Source: Paramarasmius palmivorus
Taxonomy: Eukaryota > Basidiomycota > Agaricomycetes > Agaricales > Marasmiaceae
DNA: 64,000 nt
NCBI GenBank assembly: GCA_037176845.1
Contig: JAYKXP010000046.1
Location: 1-64,000 of the forward strand
Direction of reading: 5' to 3'
Positions 23,777 through 35,986 of the stretch are shown piece by piece; positions within the stretch are counted from its first letter, which is position 1, and the number at the start of each line of letters is the position of its first letter. A program made the translations under genes and the position numbers. The notes beneath the pieces are model-generated. The model had not been told where the DNA came from. It saw only the letters and a list, made by a program, of their open reading frames with translations, and did not search any database.

Positions 23777-24037
23777 AATTCGCCAACAGTTGACCTGAGG
23801 GGCACTGGTTTGACGTGGACGTCTAGTTATGGGCATGTACTACTTTTACTTTGACAGATCTCGTGTACTAGGTTCGATCTTGATGTATAACTATATGTAT
23901 TCGCTTCGAGGACAAAGAAGTTGCTGGTGATTGCCGTGTAAGAGGAATAGCCAACCAGTCATTTAAACGACATGGAATGCCAGCCCATCATCTCCCACCT
24001 TTGCCCTCTTTGCATCTTTTCAAGAAGGCCACCCGCG

Positions 24038-25291
24038 ATGAAGTGGAGTTCAATCCAAGTTGCGGTCGTAGCACCTGCTATCCTTTCGGCGGCCAACGCA
24101 ACCTCGCAGGTGTTTGCACATCCAAACCTATTCTGGGATAGCAAGTTGACACCAAAGGTCTTTATTTTAAACATGGTGAGTTCGTTTTCCGGTGAAATTC
24201 GCCCTTCGAACTGAATCCCATTGTAGTTTGACGGAGAAGCAAACGTGTGGTACAACATACCAGAATTCGATCTTTTAGCACGAAACATTACCGTACCAGG
24301 CTTCTCTCCACGCTTCCCCGATGCGCATTGCACTCAAGATGGGAGTATCTGTGAGCTGGTAGCTGGGGAAGCAGAGATCAACGCAGCAGTTACCATCACT
24401 TCCCTCGTACATTCCTCTGCCTTCGACCTCACAAGTACCTATTTTCTGGTCTCTGGCGTCGCGGGAGTGAGTCCCAAATTTGGAACAACTGGCTCTGTCA
24501 CTTTGGCACGTTTCGCTGTGCAAGTCGCGTTGCAATATGAGATTGATGGTCGGGAGATACCCTCAGGATTCAATACCGGCTATATCCCACAAGGTTCCAA
24601 AGCGCCGGACCAGTTCCCAGCTACCATCTACGGCACCGAGGTGTTTGAGCTGAACGACGATTTGCGTTTGCTCGCATATCAGTTTGCTCAGCAGGCAACC
24701 TTGCATGACACTGCACCCGCACAGTCGTATCGTTCGCAGTACGCCGGTGGACCAGAGTTTGTACCGGCGCTTGGGCCTCCTTCGGTTGTGTTATGTGACA
24801 CTGCCACATCAGACAACTTCTGGGCGGGTACGCTGCTCGCAGAGGCATTCGAGAATACCACCGCTCTGCTGACCAACGGCACCGGGACGTATTGTTCCTC
24901 GCAGCAGGAGGATAATGCGATCTTGGAGGCACTCTTGAGGGGCGCCATCTCCAAGCGTGTCGACTTTTCACGCATCATCATCATGAGAACGGGGTCCGAC
25001 TTTGATCGACCATTCGCAGGTCAAAGTGCCTTCGAGGGCCTTTTTGCGGACCAGGGAGGATTTGAGCCGGCGCTAGTAAACAGTTATCGTGCTGGCGTGA
25101 AGATTGTACAAGGAATCGTTGATGGATGGGATAGTCGGTTCCGCCAGGGTGTCGAACCGTCGAACTATATTGGCGACATTTTTGGGTCTTTGGGTGGTCA
25201 GCCAAATGCAGTGCGTAAAAGTACTGAGACCTTACCGTACCAGTTAGGCAAACGAGATCGTAATAGTCGGCGTGAGAGTCGGATGATCTAG
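24038..25291 (+). CDS. Purine nucleoside permease-family protein (NUP), copy 1
   Basis: The two-exon gene (24038-24175; 24227-25291) encodes about 400 residues and is fully open. An N-terminal hydrophobic leader (AVVAPAILSAANATS) precedes PKVFILNMFDGEANVWYNIP, the conserved start of the NUP family named after yeast purine nucleoside permeases. Later blocks are GEAEINAAVTITSLV, IYGTEVFELNDDLR, LCDTATSDNFWAGTLLAEAFE, RIIIMRTGSDFDRP and ASVRAGVK-like YRAGVKIVQGIVDGW. The architecture is globular with one leader segment, closer to a secreted or anchored nucleoside-binding/phosphorylase-like fold than to a multi-pass carrier. A close paralogue sits 11.9 kb downstream on the same strand. Confidence 0.88.
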
Positions 25292-25450
25292 TAACTCGAG
25301 TCGTGTTAGGTCGAAAGGGCACCTTTGTGCTCACGGCATAGACCATCTAGGATATTTTCATGTGTAGATGAAGGGATATTCCATTGACTATAATATACAA
25401 ATGACCATCCAGCACCATAGATACAAGCAAAACACAAAATCAAACTCACA

Positions 25451-27060
25451 TCACCATCCCTCTTCACCTGGCTTCCTTCCTCGGAAATTGCACTCAACAA
25501 GCAACGGAACGATGGCATGCTCAGGGTTATCGTAGTAGTCCAAAAATGCCCAACCCCTCAAACGTGGTTCGTACATCGCTGGAACAGCACGCTTCTCTGA
25601 CTCTGAATCCGAGTCTGCCACAGCTGCCGGTAGTTGGGTTTGTTGAATCCCAGAACCAGTCAGCCTGTCGAGAAGCCATTTACCCAATCTGCTGTTGACA
25701 CCCTCGACACCTAATCCCCACTTGGGCCATCCGAAGCCTTGGGCAATGGTTGGCGGTGCAGCGAGTGGGAACGAAGAGGCAGAGAAGAAAGTGATGGACA
25801 ACGTCTCCTTGTCTGCAACTGTTTCGGTCTCAGGCGGAGGTAGCAGCATCCGAGTTGATAGCTCGATCTTCTCTGGGATCGAGAGGAACGATGGGATCGC
25901 GTACCTAGACCAGATGCGTGAGTCAGAGAAGCCAGGACTATCACAGGAAGCGTACCAATCACTTGTTCGGACATGCGTATTTTCGCATTCCCAAGTAAAA
26001 CCATCCTTCTCGCTGTCCGGCCAGCCTGTAGGATGTATCCCAAGTTTCCCGTCTACCCATACATCCCAACCATTGAATCGACTAAACATGACGACTTTGC
26101 CCCGAACTTCGCCTAGGACAAGGAACTCGGTTGTCCAGGTAGAACATCTGCAAGCCACCTGGAGACGTGGCAATCTCATCGTGAACGGCCCTCGAGAAAT
26201 CGAGTTGGGAAGTCTTGCTGTAGTCTTCTTGCTTCAGCGACATGACGATGGTTTCGCGAGAAGACCTTGGCGATGAAAGGAACACGTGCATAATGGAAAG
26301 GATGGCTGTGAATGGTGTCTTCTGTGGATATACACCGTGATAGGCAACAAGGTGTCCTTCGACAAGGGCAAGACGAATGTCGAGAACTCGTATGCCGGAT
26401 TGAAGCTGGACATTGAGTGGTGTTTCTAGCGTCTGACACTGTGACAATGGCCATCCATAAAACGCCATACTACAGAAGAATATTAGAACCTGAAACGGGA
26501 CGGAACTTAGAACAAAACGTACGTGTCATGCGTTCCGGGAAGCAGCAAGGAAGATAAAGGCACTGTGTCAGGAATATCTGAGAGGAATGCTGCAAGGCTT
26601 CTTCTTGGCAGGATCGTGACTTGGTAGTGTTTCTTCCCAATCTGACTGGAGTTTAGGATACAATTGTAAGGTATCCGACTAGAATGCTCACCTTAGTGGA
26701 ATACATCCAGTATGGGCAGTCATCTGGGACCGAGACGACTTGCCAAGACGCACTGAGCGACAAGGATATCTGCGTCAGAGTACTAGCTGGTTCAATCTTC
26801 CATTCAGCTTCGTATTCCTTTGATAGAGGTCGAGAAAAGGTGAAATATCGCGGCCGTTTCTTGACCTGTGTCGTGGTTGGAGTTGCCGGGAGAGCGACTA
26901 GGGTATGCTCTGTCGATGATGCCTGCCAGGAGCAAGAAATATCGTTGCTGGTGAGGTTCAGAAAGGTCAGTTGCATCCTGGTTGAGAGGGAGAAGGTCAA
27001 AGTACCAGGACAGCCAGCATGCTTTCCTTTTTGGCTCGGCAAGGAGGGTGTGACGCGCAA
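25451..27060 (-). CDS. PI-PLC X-domain-like phosphodiesterase
   Basis: The core exon carries LLPGTHDTMAFYGWP, in which the GTHD histidine is the first catalytic residue, then LQSGIRVLDIRLAL (metal/inositol pocket) and HLVAYHGVYPQKTPF with the second catalytic histidine. This is the single-domain, bacterial-type PI-PLC layout without PH, EF-hand, Y or C2 domains. Introns fit before SQIGKKHY (about 26646-26694) and inside GTHDT at about 26520. A further intron after TSDW precedes YAIPSFLSIPEKIEL. About 130 N-terminal residues form a lineage-specific extension. One extra C near 26114 breaks the frame between DNRVPC and LGEVRGKVV. The true start is uncertain; Met at 27060 is the first in frame. 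It is divergent from the catalase. Confidence 0.8.
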
Positions 27061-27079
27061 GGTGGTCCGTGCGTTTCAG

Positions 27080-28205
27080 GAATTTCATTATTGCCCGAAT
27101 TGTAACGAAAACTCTCACGGCGACCTTTTCAAACTTCAACTTCCACTCAACTTCCACTGTCGCGTCTGATTCAAAGGTAAGGTAAATTGTGTATTTTCGT
27201 ACTAATTTCGTTCTCAAACCTGCTGTTTAAACACTAGACATCTCGGACTACTGCCTCATGCTCACGCGTCCCTCACTGGAAGTCCTAGATGCCCTTCCTC
27301 AATACCGTCGACCCCACATATGATGCCAGGAATGCACCGATCGTTAGCATAGGAACCTGTTAGGAGCTCATTACCTTTCTTCAAATCGCGACGCATACTT
27401 TGTAATACAAGAGAATTCCATCAGGCCTACTTTTCTCTCAATAAGATAACGGTAGCCCGTTTACTACTTGTCGCTCAAAATAAACCACTCATTGTTGCTC
27501 AGTTCTCACAAGTTGCATTGCTGCCCTGCATGCAATAGACTCTTTCGCCTACGAAGAAGCGGCGCGCTCCTCTTAATTGGCGTCTGTTCCTTTCGCCAGT
27601 GGAACGGGATAAGAAATAGGGAAGAAGGCAGCGTTTTGGGCACCTGTGAAGAAAACACCTGGCAACAAGCTACCAGTCTTCACTTCTTCCAAACGCCGTT
27701 TTGTAACCATCACAAAGCGGTGTCATGGATATCTCACTAGATGTATAATATATGGTATAAAAAGGAGCTTTGCTTGGGTCTCTCCGAGTAAAGATAGTGC
27801 AATTGTGAGTACGACCTTTGTATCCATTAATTCTGTCACTAAGCTGTACTATGCTTTAAAAGATACCATCGCCGAGTTTCGACGATGCTGCCACAATTGC
27901 GATTAGGAGCAATAACGCTCGGATCATCAATAGCATCTTGCAGGGTACTAGTTGTGGTCATCGATGATTCCTTAGCTCTTCGAATCGAGGGATTTTCACG
28001 GTGGCCGCCGCTCCGCTAAAAGACGTACCGAGGAATCGTGCTTATTAGTCTCAGAATCGCTATCCGATTGGCTACCATCCAAGTGACACCATCACTGGCA
28101 CGATCACGCCCCCCGTTTCTCATCAGCTCAACCGTCACCTCTGACGTCCTGTTGTTCCCTTCTTACCAGACGATGACGGCCCACGATACGCTCTCTACGA
28201 GAATC
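27080..28205. other. Intergenic between divergent PI-PLC and catalase genes
   Basis: No gene recognised. It should hold both promoters. Confidence 0.45.
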
Positions 28206-28211
28206 AAGAGG

Positions 28212-28217
28212 TATAAA
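28212..28217 (+). promoter_or_regulatory. TATA-like box of the catalase gene
   Basis: GTATAAAAAA lies 33-38 bp upstream of the catalase ATG. That is closer than usual, implying a very short 5' leader if it is used. Confidence 0.45.
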
Positions 28218-28249
28218 AAACTGCCACAAGTGAATATACTTTTTCAGCA

Positions 28250-30888
28250 ATGGCCTCAACTTTGAAGCAAGTAATAACCTCAGCTACAAGCAACAAGAAG
28301 ATTGCCGATCTCCAACGCGACACTATCGAACCGTCTGGAAAGTCGGGGCTTACCACAGACCATGGTGTTCCAATCTCGGATACCGATAACTGGTGAGTTT
28401 CATGTTCATTTTAGATATCATCTTAGCTGATCTTTCTCAAGGCTGAAAGCAGCAGCGGACAATAGTACCGGTCCATCTCTACTCGAAGACCAAATAGCTC
28501 GCGAGAAGATTCATCGGTTCGACCATGAACGGATACCCGAGCGTGTTGTTCATGCTCGCGGTGCAGGTGCTCATGGCTACTTCAAAGTCTTTGACGACCG
28601 AGCATCCAAGTACACTTATGCACCAGTACTCACTGACGCCTCAAGGACGACACCCGTCTTTGTGCGGTTCAGCACCGTACAGGGATCAAGGGGGAGCGCG
28701 GTATGTCCTTCGTGTAGCCTCTGCATCCTCGAAGCTCAACGACCGCTTTATAGGACACCGTTCGAGACGTTCGCGGCTTTGCTGTGAAGATGTACACCGA
28801 GGAAGGCAACTGGGATATAGTGGGCAATGATATTCCAGTATTCTTTATCCAGGATGCCATCAAAGTTCCCTGATTTCGTTCATGCCGTCAAACCCGAGCC
28901 TCAGAACGAAGTCCCCCAAGGACAGAGTGCCCACAACAATTTCTGGGACTTTGTTGGTCTCCAGCCTGAATGTACGTCGACAAATCTTAGGTGCTCTCCT
29001 GCGACTGACTGACTGTATAGCTGCACACATGGTCATGTGGGTCATGTCTGACAGAGGTAGGAACATCCCTTCATTGTTCAGGTACCTTTTCCTGAATGCG
29101 ACCCCCGTTTCTAGGGATTCCTCGCTCGTACCGCATGATGCAAGGTTTTGGGGTCAATACGTACACGCTTATGAATGCCGCTGGGGAGCGACACTTCGTC
29201 AAGTTCCACTTCGTTCCAGAGCTCGGCGTTCATAGCTTCACTTGGGACGAGGCCTTGAAGGTGTGCGGGCAAGATCCAGGTACGGAGCATGAGTTTTCGG
29301 CCGAATAACAACTTATAATCCTCGATAGACTTTCACCGTAAAGACCTCGAAGAGGCTCTAACCAACGGGGCCCCAGCCAAGTGGACATTCGCCATCCAGT
29401 GCATAGCAGAGAAAGACGAGCACAACTTTGATTTCGACATCTTGGATGCGACAAAGATCTGGCCGGAAGAGCTAGTACCCCTTCAAGAAATCGGAGAGCT
29501 TGTGTTAGACCGACCGGTTGATGAGTACTTCCCGGAGGTTGAACAAGTCGCCTTCTGTACCTCTCATGTCGTGCCCGGCATTGGGTTCAGTGACGATCCT
29601 CTGTTACAAGGTCGAAACTTCTCCTACTTTGATACACAGATCACTCGTTTAGGAATCAACTGGGAGCAGGTATGTTTGAGCTCACTTGTAGTTTCTTCTC
29701 TCTTACCTGACTCTGTCTTCGTCAACTTAGCTCCCAATCAACAGGCCTGTATGCCCCGTCATGAACCATAACCGAGATGGCTCCAAGCAACATCGTATCG
29801 TCAAGAGTAACGTCAATTACTGGCCTAATCGAAAGGGCGAAGGCCATCCAACTCCAGTTTCCGAAGGTGGATATGCAGAGTACGTCTTGAATCATACGCA
29901 CCTTCGTGTAGTGAAGCTAAACTTGTCTTCAGGTTCAGTCAAAAGGTTTCTGGTATTAAGCAGCGAGTTCGCGGCTCTAAATTCCAAGAACATTACAACC
30001 AAGCCCAACTCTTCTACAACTCACTTGCACCGCATGAGAAGGCCCACCTCGTATCCGCCATTTCGTTTGAGCTCGATCATTGTGACGATCCAGTCGTGTA
30101 CAAGACATACACGCAGATTCTGAACAACATCGACTTTGACCTCGCCAAGGAGGTCGCAATTGACGTTGGTGGTGTTGTTCCCGAGAAGCCCGCCCGCCCT
30201 AATCATGGGAAGAGCACACCTACTCTTTCTCAACTCTACTACATGCCCAAAGTACCCACGATCAAGTCTCGTCGTATTGCGATACTCGTCGCTGATGGCT
30301 TCAACTCGAAGGAGGTTACGGCGGTTCGTGCTGCTTTCGCTAGTGCCGGGCTGTCAATTTCGTTATCGGACCTCGTCGCGGCAAGGTCTATCCTGCAGGG
30401 CAATCATTGGGGAATGGAGAGGGTGTCGATGTTGACCATCATTATGAGGGCATGAGGTCCACAATGTTTGATGCGTTATTCATTCCCTCCGGCGCCGAGC
30501 ACGCTCAAACTCTGGGCAAGAACGGTAGAACTGTCCATTGGGTGCGGGAGGCATTCGGACATCTCAAAGCCATCGGAGCTATTGGCGAAGGTAAGCCGTT
30601 CACATCGCTTGTACAATTTGATTCTTAATCGCCTCTCCAGGTACCACCTTCGTCAGAAAAGCCCTCGATCTTTCAGACCTGAAAATAGCCCCTGACGATA
30701 GCGACGAGGTCACTGTTTCATATGGCGTGGTGACCACTGGGAACTATAGTGTATCTTCGGCTGTCACCGATGCACTAAAGATTGCACCTGGTTCAAAGGG
30801 TTTTGCTTCAAACCTAGCATATGAGATTAGCAAGCATAAGTGTTGGGAAAGGGAAACAGCAGGATTGGCGTCAATGGTAGCATTCTAA
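28250..30888 (+). CDS. Large-subunit catalase with C-terminal GATase1-like domain
   Basis: Breaks down hydrogen peroxide using haem. The exons spell a clade-2 (large-subunit) catalase: N-terminal [15 protein letters not shown] and [10 protein letters not shown]; the active-site region [18 protein letters not shown] with the catalytic His; [39 protein letters not shown]; the Asn region; [15 protein letters not shown]; and the proximal haem ligand region [15 protein letters not shown] with its Tyr. After about 500 residues, [21 protein letters not shown] opens the DJ-1/GATase-like domain typical of this clade, with [13 protein letters not shown]. No leader peptide, so probably cytosolic. Two one-base shifts occur, at about 28863 (AAAG for AAG before TTCCC) and about 30355 (AA for AAA). 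The stop is TAA at 30886. Confidence 0.9.
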
Positions 30889-30894
30889 TGCCGA

Positions 30895-31225
30895 TGTATA
30901 CGAACGGAAATTATACATGTACGATATAGAATATATGCCTGATGAACCCCAAGTATCATCTCCTATGTTGATTGTGCTATCTACGCCACTGCATTCGCGG
31001 AAACGCTACCGCGCGCGCTTTGATTCCGTCGAAAGGTTTCAGCTCAAGCGCTCAATTGCTTTGATTCCGGAATCGGTGCCGCACTGCCGTCCAATGGCAT
31101 TTGTCAGAATGACAATCTTTCGGTCCCGTAACTGGGAGTCCCTATGTTATATGAACTCTCCTTTCCATAGTGAAACTTCATAACGCTTAGCCCCCAAAGA
31201 GATATCCTCAAAGCGCTCAAAGCGA
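30895..31225. other. Catalase 3' flank and elongation factor promoter
   Basis: No gene recognised between the two plus-strand genes. Confidence 0.4.
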
Positions 31226-31232
31226 ACCTATA

Positions 31233-34158
31233 ATGGTGTACGTGTAACACCGTCGTGGCTGCATTTGTACTGATTTTAAGTCCAATCTGTCAGCAACTTC
31301 ACCATAGGCAGGTCATTCGCTTTGTCGAGTCGCATATCATATTGACATTGGTTGATAGATCAGCTTCGTGGCCTCATGGACCACCCAACAAATATCCGTA
31401 ACATCAGTGTCATCGCCCATGGTGAGCTGATCCTCTGCATACTCTGAACCGGTCCTGAGCCGATTTCGCCTAGTTGACCACGGAAAATCTACCCTGACGG
31501 ACTCGCTTGTGGCAAAAGCTGGCATCATAGCAAAAGCGAATGCCGGAAAAGCTCGTTTTACGGATGACCGACCTGATGAGATAGAACGTGGAATCACTAT
31601 CAAGTCAACAGCTGTGTCGATGTATTTCGAAGTCGACAAAGAAGTCGTAGGGCGGGACGCTCAGGGTATGCTAGCTCCTATCGCTACTTGAGAATTACCA
31701 TGCTGATCGCAATTTGAAGGCAACGGCTTCCTGATCAACCTGATTGACTCGCCGGGTCACGTCGATTTCTCGTCTGAAGTCACTGCCGCCCTTCGTGTCA
31801 CTGACGGTGCCCTGGTGGTCGTAGACTGTGTTGAAGGTGTTTGCGTTCAGACAGAGACGGTGTTGCGGCAGGCTCTGGCAGAGAGAATTAAACCAGTGGT
31901 CATTATCAACAAGGTGGACCGTGCGCTCCTGGAACTGCAACTCGACAAGGAAGCGCTTTACCAGTCCCTACAGCGCACCATCGAGAGTGTAAACGTCATC
32001 ATCTCGATGTACCACGACCCTGCCCTAGGAGATGTTCAGGTCTATCCCGACAAGGGTACAGTTGCCTTTGGTGCGGGTCTCCAAGGATGGGCGTTCTCGC
32101 TTAGACAATTCGCAGTCCGATACGCTCAAAAGTTTGGAGTCGACAAGGAGAAGATGATGGCCAAGTTATGGGGAGAAAACTACTTCAACCCGGTCACTCG
32201 CAAATGGACTACGAAGAGTACCGATGCAGACGGCAAACCATTGGAACGTGCCTTTAACCAATTCGTCCTTGAACCCATCTTCAAGATATTCGATGCCGTC
32301 TTGAACGCCAAAAACGATAGCATCGACACTATCCTTGAGAAGCTCGAGATCAAGCTCGATTCGGAAGAGCGACAGGATACTGGCAAGGTTCTACTCTCGA
32401 CCATCATGCGTAAATTCCTACCTGCGGGTGACTCCCTTCTCGAGATGATCGTCATCCACCTTCCTTCCCCTTCGGTAGCACAACGATACCGCGTCGAGAC
32501 CCTCTACGAAGGACCCATGGACGACGAGTCTGCACTTGGAATACGCGATTGTGATCCCGGAGGACCTCTGGTGATGTACGTTTCCAAGATGGTTCCCACA
32601 TCCGACCGTGGACGCTTCTACGCATTCGGTCGAGTATTCTCTGGAACCATCCGGACTGGTATGCAAGTTCGCATCCAGGGGCCCAAATATATTCCAGGGC
32701 AGAAACACGATCTCTTCATAAAGTCTGTGCAGAGGACCGTGCTGATGATGGGAAAGAACGTGGAGTCAATAGGAGACTGTCCTGCGGGGAACATCGTCGG
32801 AATCGGTGGCGTGGACCAGTTCTTGCTGAAGAGCGGTACGCTGACAACATCGGAACGGCTCATAATATGAAGATCATGAAGTTCTCGGTGTCGCCCTGTT
32901 GTGCAAGTCGCAGTAGAGGCAAAGAACCCATCCGATCTTCCCAAGCTTGTTGAGGGTCTCAAACGATTGTCCAAGTCTGATCCTACAGTGCAAGCATCGA
33001 TATCGGAAACCGGTGAACACATCGTCGCTGGCGCTGGTGAGCTTCACCTGGAAATCTGTCTCAAGGTTCGTATTCATCTATTATGATCTTGAAGGATATT
33101 GAATCGCCTCACTTGACTAGGATCTCGAAAGAGAACATGCAGGTATCCCCCTCAAAATCTCCCAGCCTATCATCTCATATCGCGAAACTGTCACTGCCGA
33201 GTCCTCCATCGTCGCCTTGTCCAAATCCCAAAACAAGCACAACCGTCTTTATGCCAAAGGCCATGCCTATGGAGCCGGAACTCATTTCCGCTATTGAGGA
33301 AGGTACAGTCGGTCCAAGAGACGACTTCAAGGCTCGTGCTCGTATCCTCGCAGACGAATTTGGGTGGGACGTCACCGAAGCACGTAAAATCTGGTGCTTT
33401 GGACCCGACAACTCTGGGCCTAACGTATTGGTGGATGTCACGAAAGGTGTACAGTACCTCCACGAAATCAAGGATTCTTGTGTTGCGGGATTCCAGTGGG
33501 CAACGAAGGAAGGTGTATGTGCCGAGGAGCCTGTTCGTGGAGTGAGGTTCAACCTGCTCGACGCCACGGTAAGTCATCAATTCTGATAGAATAGCCGCCC
33601 TGGCTTACATATAAGCGTTCCAGCTTCTGTCAGATGCCATCCACCGCGGTGGTGGTCAGATCATACCTGCATGTCGTCGGGTTTGCCACGCAGCGAGTCT
33701 ATTGGCTAAACCGGCTCTACAGGAACCTGTCTTCATGGGTGAGTTTCTTTTCATTATGGCAACAGTCAACCTAGCTGACCTCTACAAGTCGAAATCCAAT
33801 GCAACGAGTCCGCTATCGGAGGCGTCTACTCGTGCCTGAACAAACGCCGAGGACAAATCTTCTCTGCCGGGGAACGTAACGTCAAAGCATACCTTCCCGT
33901 CGCAGAGTCATTCGGATTTGACGGCGACCTACGAAGCCAGACCGGCGGACAGGCTTTCGCTCAGTTGGTCATGGACCACTGGGATCTGGTTCCTGGGTCT
34001 TGTCTTGACCATGGTAGTGTGGCGGAAGAGGTCGTTGGAAAGATCAGAAGGCGGAAAGGACTAAAGGTATGTTGGTAATTGGTTGTTGCTGGGATATGAA
34101 TTCTTAATATGTTTAGCCGGAAATTCCGCCTCTCGAGACATACCATGACAGACTTTGA
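31233..34158 (+). CDS. eft2: Translation elongation factor 2 (eEF2), possibly a divergent copy
   Basis: GTPase that moves tRNA and mRNA after peptide bond formation. Exon 1 is only ATGGT (31233-31237); exon 2 is 31294-31307, followed by an intron with a GC donor; then 31359-31421, 31474-31665 and 31720 onward. Motifs: [14 protein letters not shown] (P-loop), RGITIKST (switch I), DSPGHVDF (G3) and NKVDRAL (G4). Domain IV has [12 protein letters not shown] with the diphthamide histidine, and the end is [13 protein letters not shown]. Three one-base shifts: about 32854 (one A lost), 32895 (one C gained) and 33257 (one A gained). The first two cancel within 14 codons. Compared with usual eEF2, the segment between RRGQIFS and VKAYLPV lacks about six residues and the switch-I linker is shorter. 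This could be a second, divergent copy. Confidence 0.9.
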
Positions 34159-34169
34159 AGTGATCAATG

Positions 34170-34620
34170 TCTAGTCTCATTATCCTTGGACGTTTGGGTG
34201 CCAAACAGACAACCCCAGCTGCATCTTGGCCTTCCACCCAACCATCCGAGACCTTGTTCTAATTGGTGAGTACTAATGATCATCTACTATCCTTGTCAGT
34301 ACTGACTACGAGAGTAGGTAGAATGCGTACTTTAATTCACGTAAAACTCGTGTACATTATTGTTGAACAAATGATAGACGTCGAGTTTTCCTACCAATAT
34401 CCTAAAATCCAAGAGCTATGGGCTTCCCCAAGTGTACGCTGGGGCAGTTTTCCAGGGACCTATTCTTCGGGGGCAAAGGCAGTGGGAGGTAAATATGCCT
34501 TGAAAGATTCATTCACAATCGATATCGATATACAAGTGTGTTACAGTTCTGTGAAGAGGGCTGTCAGTTGAGAGATAATCGAGAGTAATGGTCAAATTCA
34601 CACTTAGTACGTTCGATGAA
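34170..34620. other. Intergenic, tail-to-tail genes
   Basis: 3' flanks of the elongation factor gene and the ABM-domain gene. No gene recognised. Confidence 0.4.
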
Positions 34621-34626
34621 GGCACA

Positions 34627-35388
34627 CTATGCCCGTTCCGGAACGTGCAACTTTACGTGGCAGTACGCGAAATCCGCAAGCTCAGCCAAGGCCTTGATAT
34701 CAGCAACATCTTCTGGTTTACTTTGTTTAGCAGCCTCCAAGTGTGCCTATAACAAGATGAGAACTTTGTCGTATTCCCATAAGCTGTTGGACACACCTCT
34801 ACTGATTGCCATCCATTGAAGATCTTATACGCGCCTTCTTCTTCCTTCACCGATCCCCACGTTAGTTTCCCTGCGTGACGTGCGTTGATCATACGGAGCA
34901 GATCTTCGAGCTTTTCTTTATCCTCGATATTCTTCAGCTTGATGCTCACAAGTTCGAGCGCAGGCTGTTCGAAAGGCTTGAAATTTCCATCCGTCTCGAC
35001 ATGAACGATAAAGTTGGCCTCTCCTGGGCATACTTGGGACCATTGAGCCAGGATGTCTGGTCCATTTGGATGTTGCGGCATGCGAGCGTGATGCTCGACG
35101 CTTTCCCAACCTATATCGTCAGAGCTTGTTAGTAACACTGCAATGACGAGGTCAGTAAGAACTTGCCAACGAAGACCCATCCTGTTTCCTTATTCTCCAC
35201 TTCGACACCATTGAAAGCTCTACATAGAAAAGCATTCAGACCAGACTTCACAATTGAGAATGTCGGACTCACAGATAGTACCCTGGCACCACATGCATCA
35301 TCTTATAGGCGTCATTTGCGAACTTCTGGGGATCGTCGAGATAGAGTTGCGATGCTGGGAAGGACACGACTTCGACAATGTTGACCAT
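34627..35388 (-). CDS. ABM/dimeric alpha-beta barrel-like protein
   Basis: Exons on the minus strand read MVNIVEVVSFPASQLYLDDP at the start (35388), then VPGYYL, then AFNGVEVENKETGWVFVG, then WESVEHHARMPQHPNGPDIL, and end HVPERA with TAG at 34627. Two similar halves (GYYLAFNGVE...WESVEHH and AYKIFNGWQSVEAH) suggest tandem antibiotic-biosynthesis-monooxygenase (ABM)-like domains, each with a Trp-containing WxSVExH motif. Such proteins often act on quinones or aromatic compounds or serve only as stress proteins; substrate unknown. Small introns fall after the YYL, GK and WQSVE segments. About 215 residues in total. Confidence 0.7.
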
Positions 35389-35986
35389 GGCTTTTAGTGA
35401 GGGTTACTGAACGATGCGAGGTTGCTTATATAGCGATATAGGAAGACTATGACTCTTTCGCTGTGAGTAATAGTGGTTCGGAAGTCTTCCTCTTTGCATT
35501 GATTACTGAGAAAATTCTTGTGAAGATTACTGAGGTTACTCGAATGAGGAAAGGAAGCAGGTTGAAGTCATTTTCATCTTGGGCACGCGCTTCACGCCGG
35601 ATCCGGAGTTACCCAGGGCTGTCCCGGACATTACGGGGAAATCGGATTTCTCTTCCTCTTTCCTCAACCACGACGTAGATTACTCTTTGACCGCTGAAAC
35701 TCGTCCTCTAGAGAGACAAAATGTCAAGCTAGTTGCTATCCTGAAAGACCTGCGACTCGAATTCTCCTTCCTTGGAACCTCTTCAGCTCAAGCATTTTTC
35801 GGCAAGCCATCATGATGATGTTAATCTCACGTTCTGGGCGGAAACACGTTTTGGCGATATCTATGGTAATGATAACGACTGCGTTTCTGTTACAAAAACA
35901 CGGAGTTCACCATCTTCACTTTGTTCGCATCCCGTTCGCCTTCTTCTGCCCCCCACCTCTTCGCTGATCAACCTTGGCCAACCGAA

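Noticed and set aside
32180..33022. Several minus-strand frames of 90-134 codons opposite EF2
   Set aside because: They are mirror frames of a conserved gene with strong codon constraint.
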